This document shows, piece by piece, positions 60,493-64,000 of a stretch of DNA of 64,000 bases (its first letter is position 1; every line of letters starts with the position of its first letter). The DNA comes from Prinia subflava. Lineage: Eukaryota > Chordata > Aves > Passeriformes > Cisticolidae. Under the pieces are notes generated by a model. It worked only from the letters and a program-made list of their open reading frames with translations, made no database searches and was not told the origin of the DNA. Position numbers and translations under genes: made by a program. Where the stretch lies: NCBI RefSeq assembly GCF_021018805.1, contig NC_086283.1, forward strand, positions 61,396,182-61,460,181, written 5' to 3'.

Positions 60493-61042
60493 CTGAAGTC
60501 CTGGGGTTTGGGTTTGTGCTGAGCACAGGTTTGATAATACAGAGGTGTTTCAGTTATTGCTGAGCAGGGATTACACAGAGCCAAGGCCTTTTCTGCTTCT
60601 CATATTGCCAAACTGGTGAGGAAGGTTGGGTGCATGGGAAGCTGTGAGGAGACACAGCCAGGACAGGTGACCCCAACAGACCAGAGGGCTATTCCAGAAT
60701 GTGTGGCATTGACTCCCCAGTCAATGCCACACAAAGAGAGAGGAACTGGGAAAAGTTTGGAGTTGTGGAGTTTGTCATTACAGGTAACCACTATGCATGA
60801 TGGAACACAGCTTTCTTGGAAATGGATGAATACTTACCGGTCTGTGGGAACAGGTGAATGAATTTATTATTTTACTCTAATTTTTCTTTTGGTGCAGCTT
60901 TTGGTGTCCCTAATAAACTATCTTTGGCTCACGATACAAATTTTCTCAGTATACTCTTCTGATTTTCCCCCGGTCTAGCTGGTGAGGGAGTGAGTGAGCA
61001 GGTGTGTGGGGTTTGGTTACTGGATGAGGTGAAACCACAACA
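60493..61042 (+). mobile_element. ERVL-type avian solo LTR, second copy
   Basis: Same family as 33291-33883, with better-kept wording: 'ttattgctgagcaggg', 'agagccaaggccttttctgc', 'ccaacagaccagagggc', AATAAA at 60912-60917, and a tail ending 'gaaaccacaaca'. The 5' start is damaged (around TCCTGGGGTTTGGG). An internal inverted repeat lies at 60701-60732. Confidence 0.83.
60701..60732. repeat. Perfect inverted repeat, 14-bp arms, CCCC loop
   Basis: GTGTGGCATTGACT and its exact reverse complement, separated by CCCC, inside the ERVL-type LTR. This is unusual for the family. Confidence 0.92.
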
Positions 61043-62187
61043 CCTTCCCTTTTCCATGAAAGCCCCAGGAAGACTTTTGACTACCTAACAAGAGGAAGGA
61101 TACATCTGCCTTGCAGAGAAGGCTTTGGCATTCGTGGTTGATTCGGGGAATACCAGAGGCTGCACTGTCACATGGAAGACTGCAGTGCCGGGATCATGGG
61201 TCCTGCAACTCCGTCCCTCACTCCTAGCTTCTTTCATATTCATTCCAACTGTGGTGATGTGACACTAAGAGAATTTTATTCAAGAAGCAACAGGCTTTGC
61301 AAGAAAAAGAAAACACCTGGGGATGGCCTGAACTTGCTGTCAGAAGAAGGAATTCATAGTACATGTGGAAATTCATTCGCAGAAAAGCAATATTCCAGGT
61401 TTTACTGTACATCCCATCTCTATCCTCTTGTCTGGGAAAATCCCAAAGGTGTAGTCTGCCCAGAATAGTAAGTAATTTTTCAGTGAAGAAAGGTGAAAAT
61501 CCTGGATTTATTTGCTGTGGACTGGTCCAACACTTTTTAATGAAGCATTGCTTGGGAATGAGGTAGATGATCTGCAACATTAAGGCATAGTTAAAAATTA
61601 AGAATTTTAGGGGACATTCAATCCTTGGTTAAAGTATTTATGATGTCTCAATTTGTGATTTGGTAGAAACTGTGTAGGCAACTTGTATGTAAGTCAGAGT
61701 AAGAGAAACTGGGATATCCTCAGCTCATTTTTATCCCCTAATTTCACTTATTTATTAATAATTAATAATCTGCAGCATTTTTATCACCACCTTCAATCAC
61801 AGAATTCAAAATTCAGCTGCAAACACTAATTGAATTTCAGGGTACCCTTAAAACAGAACCTGGAGTAATCAAACTTTAAATTCTGTAATTGTATGTCACC
61901 TGACAGGATAAGGAGAAAAGCTTATGTCACTTCTCTGTTTTTTCTTTTGTGACAAAAACTTGAAATTTAGCCATGACAAGACATTCTATGCTTTATTATT
62001 AGAAAAAAAATGACGCAGTTGAATAATAGTCCTGCTAATCTTGTATGTAATAGTTGTGTTACTGTGTTACTTTAGCTTCCATGACTACAGCCCTTTGGCT
62101 GTTATTCATGAACTGAAAGCCAGAGTCCTTTTTAAATAATCTTCTGATAATTAAATAAAATTATATAAAATGAACATTTCTTGCAGA

Positions 62188-62264
62188 TATATTATATTAT
62201 ATTATATTATATTATATTATATTATATTATATTATATTATATTATATTATATTATATTATATTA
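62188..62264. repeat. (ATATT)n microsatellite
   Basis: About 15 near-perfect five-base units (attat). Confidence 0.93.
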
Positions 62265-62963
62265 ATTATATTATCTCTGCAAGTGCAGCTTCTAACTCAA
62301 AAGATAGCAGCTGTCAATAAGAAACTTAAGAGCATGAAACATGGAGGACATGAAAAAGCAATCCCTAGAATAAAATAGATGCAAAAAGCCCAGGAGAGAG
62401 CCCTTCAGGAAAAGAGTAACTTATTGACATAATAGGAAAGTTACTGAGGGGAAAGTTTTGAGAGCAAAAGGTAATGACAGAGATGGTTGGGAGAAGAAAA
62501 GAGGTCATAAAATGAATGTTTGAGGTTTTATCTGTAAGAATTCAGGAAAATGGTTGTACTCAAAATTTTAAATTGTACTGTGAAACATTCTGAGAAAAGA
62601 AAACAGTTTTGACTCTCCATTGCTAGAATATGAGCTTCTTTACATGTGTGATACATGCATCTTATTTCTGTCAATTTTCTTATTAGACACCATTATTTGC
62701 AATAAAAGTTTCCTGTGTGCCAGTGTCCCATTTCTTTGTAGTAACAATATTATTTATTATTTCAATTTACTGATGTGTCAAGTACATTCAGATCCGATTC
62801 TGTTTAAATTTTTCAAAGTTTTTTTTCTTTTCTTTCCTTGTTTCAGTTTCTTCAGGAAACTTCTATAAGAAAATTCATGTAAACTTTTGGCCAGAGACTG
62901 GCTTTCTTTGATCTAAACCTGAAGTATGAAGAGAACAAGTTACAGTGCCACAAGGTGCTCTCA

Positions 62964-63012
62964 TATCCATATCTGTGGATAGGAACCCTATCCACAGATA
63001 TGGATAGGGTTC
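62964..63012. repeat. Two overlapping perfect inverted repeats
   Basis: Arms 62964-62983 and 62987-63006 (20 bp each, spacer AAC) are exact reverse complements. The 3' arm also shares a second, 12-bp inverted repeat (62983-62994 with 63001-63012). Either hairpin could form, not both. Confidence 0.93.
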
Positions 63013-63757
63013 ACCCATAACTTGAAGTATTTGAAGTCCATTCACTTTTTAAAAATTATCTTTCTTTTTCAACTAGTACTTTGTCAAAACGACATCTCAA
63101 ATTAAACCCTTTTTTGACTAACATATATGAAATAAGTGCCTTTTCTGTGATTACTTTTCAAATATTTTGATAATAATAAAATTTGATAATATTATTTTTC
63201 TTTCCTTAAAAAAAATAAATGGCAAACCATTTCTTTCTAAGAGGTGTTAAAACAGACATGCTTTGATAAAACAAACTTTATTACACTAGCCCTTTGAAAG
63301 GCAGAAATGGAATTAAAAGCACAAGAAAATACTCTGAGCATGAAACCTGGAGCCATTAAGTACATAAAACAAGGAAGAAATTGTGTTAATTATAGTTAAC
63401 ATTAATGTTATAAAATACAAACAGGATCCTGGTATTCTAGTAATTTGTGGTAGTCATGAAGCATAGTGTTTAGGAGCATGCTTTCTCTGTGTTGGTGGTA
63501 GATTTTTGCACCACTTTTAAAGAAACTTTACTAATTGTTCATGCAATTGTTGCATGCACATTTCAAACTACTACAATGTGTTTGAAATATAGCCCTCTTT
63601 ATGAAATATCCTGCTGCCACAGATGAGGCTGTAGTCAAGAAAGAGATTGCTTTGTGCTACCTCTTTAGAATCACCCCCATTTAGATCAACCGTTGTCACG
63701 GTGCTGATTGTGAGGCCCCTCGGCCTCACCCCGTGCCAGCCCAGGCACCGGAGCAAG

Positions 63758-64000
63758 TGTTAAAAGAGTTGCCCCTCACAGCGATTGGAGAGGTCAACTC
63801 CGCAGGTTCTTTGCCCTGAGCGAAGCCTGAACACCAGCTAGATGTTCCACACGACGGAGCGGAGTATTAGAAAGGAGGACTCAGTCAGTCAGCAGTTGAA
63901 CAGGAGCTTTACTTCACCAACAGCAACTGGGGGCCAGACTGAGCTGAGCCCAGAACAAAGGAGTGCAACAGCTTATAAACCCTTGGGAAGGGGAGGAGAA
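63758..64000 (-). mobile_element. Probable LTR, minus orientation, cut by window end
   Basis: Read on the minus strand it has a TATAA-type box (about 63972-63979), an AGTAAA poly(A)-like signal (63908-63913), and a CpG-containing U5 that may end in AACA at 63758. The sequence is clearly more GC- and CpG-rich than the AT-rich host DNA beside it. The 5' side (U3) lies beyond the window, so the family is unknown. Confidence 0.45.

Larger units (their letters stand above)
61043..63757. other. AT-rich host DNA with a microsatellite and a hairpin
   Basis: No gene was recognised. The stretch contains the ATATT microsatellite and the 62964-63012 inverted repeat listed separately. Confidence 0.5.

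Noticed and set aside
1..64000. CRISPR arrays, bacterial operons, tRNA or rRNA genes
   Set aside because: Composition, CR1 and ERV content show a bird genome. No cloverleaf tRNA or repeat-spacer array was seen.

Overview
The window looks like bird nuclear DNA, most likely from a songbird. It is AT-rich and gene-poor. It carries several CR1 LINE tails with the typical avian 3' end, ERVL-type avian LTRs, and two recently inserted class II endogenous retroviruses (ERVs). I could not support any host protein-coding gene, tRNA, rRNA or CRISPR array. The host part reads as intergenic or intronic sequence made of AT-rich unique DNA, microsatellites and decayed retroelements. Species and chromosome cannot be fixed from this sequence alone.

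Region by region: 1-15939 is AT-rich host DNA with a CR1 tail (385-620), a probable solo LTR (2095-2555), a TA-rich satellite (7158-7257) and a second CR1 tail (13235-13520). A full-length provirus, called ERV1 here, occupies 15946-24812 on the + strand. It has paired LTRs differing at five bases plus one indel, a 6-bp target duplication, a tRNA-Lys-like primer site, and gag, pro, pol and env in order. All four genes are broken by a few stops or frameshifts. Then follow AT-rich DNA, an inverted CR1 (28455-29450), an ERVL-type LTR (33291-33883) and another CR1 (38380-39480).

A second and younger element, ERV2, lies at 47562-51576 on the - strand. Its two 330-bp LTRs differ at a single base. 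It encodes only Gag, with no protease, polymerase or recognisable envelope. Its gag contains an exceptionally GC-rich, CpG-dense linker of about 0.85 kb. Downstream of gag is a splice-acceptor-like site followed by two small open frames. Two CR1 fragments (51640-52920 and 53070-53995), a related older solo LTR in opposite orientation (54057-54384), an ERVL-type LTR (60493-61042) and the start of a further LTR cut by the window end (63758-64000) complete the picture.

How the parts work together: ERV1 has a betaretrovirus-like layout. Gag, Pro and Pol lie in successive -1 frames, and a canonical A AAA AAC slip site sits directly before the gag stop. Its envelope transmembrane subunit, however, looks alpha/gamma-retroviral. 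ERV2 keeps only the cis signals (LTRs, primer site, polypurine tract) and Gag, so it must have relied on enzymes from another retrovirus. The most interesting candidates for something undescribed are ERV2's GC-rich Gag insert, its two small downstream ORFs and its TG...TA LTR ends.
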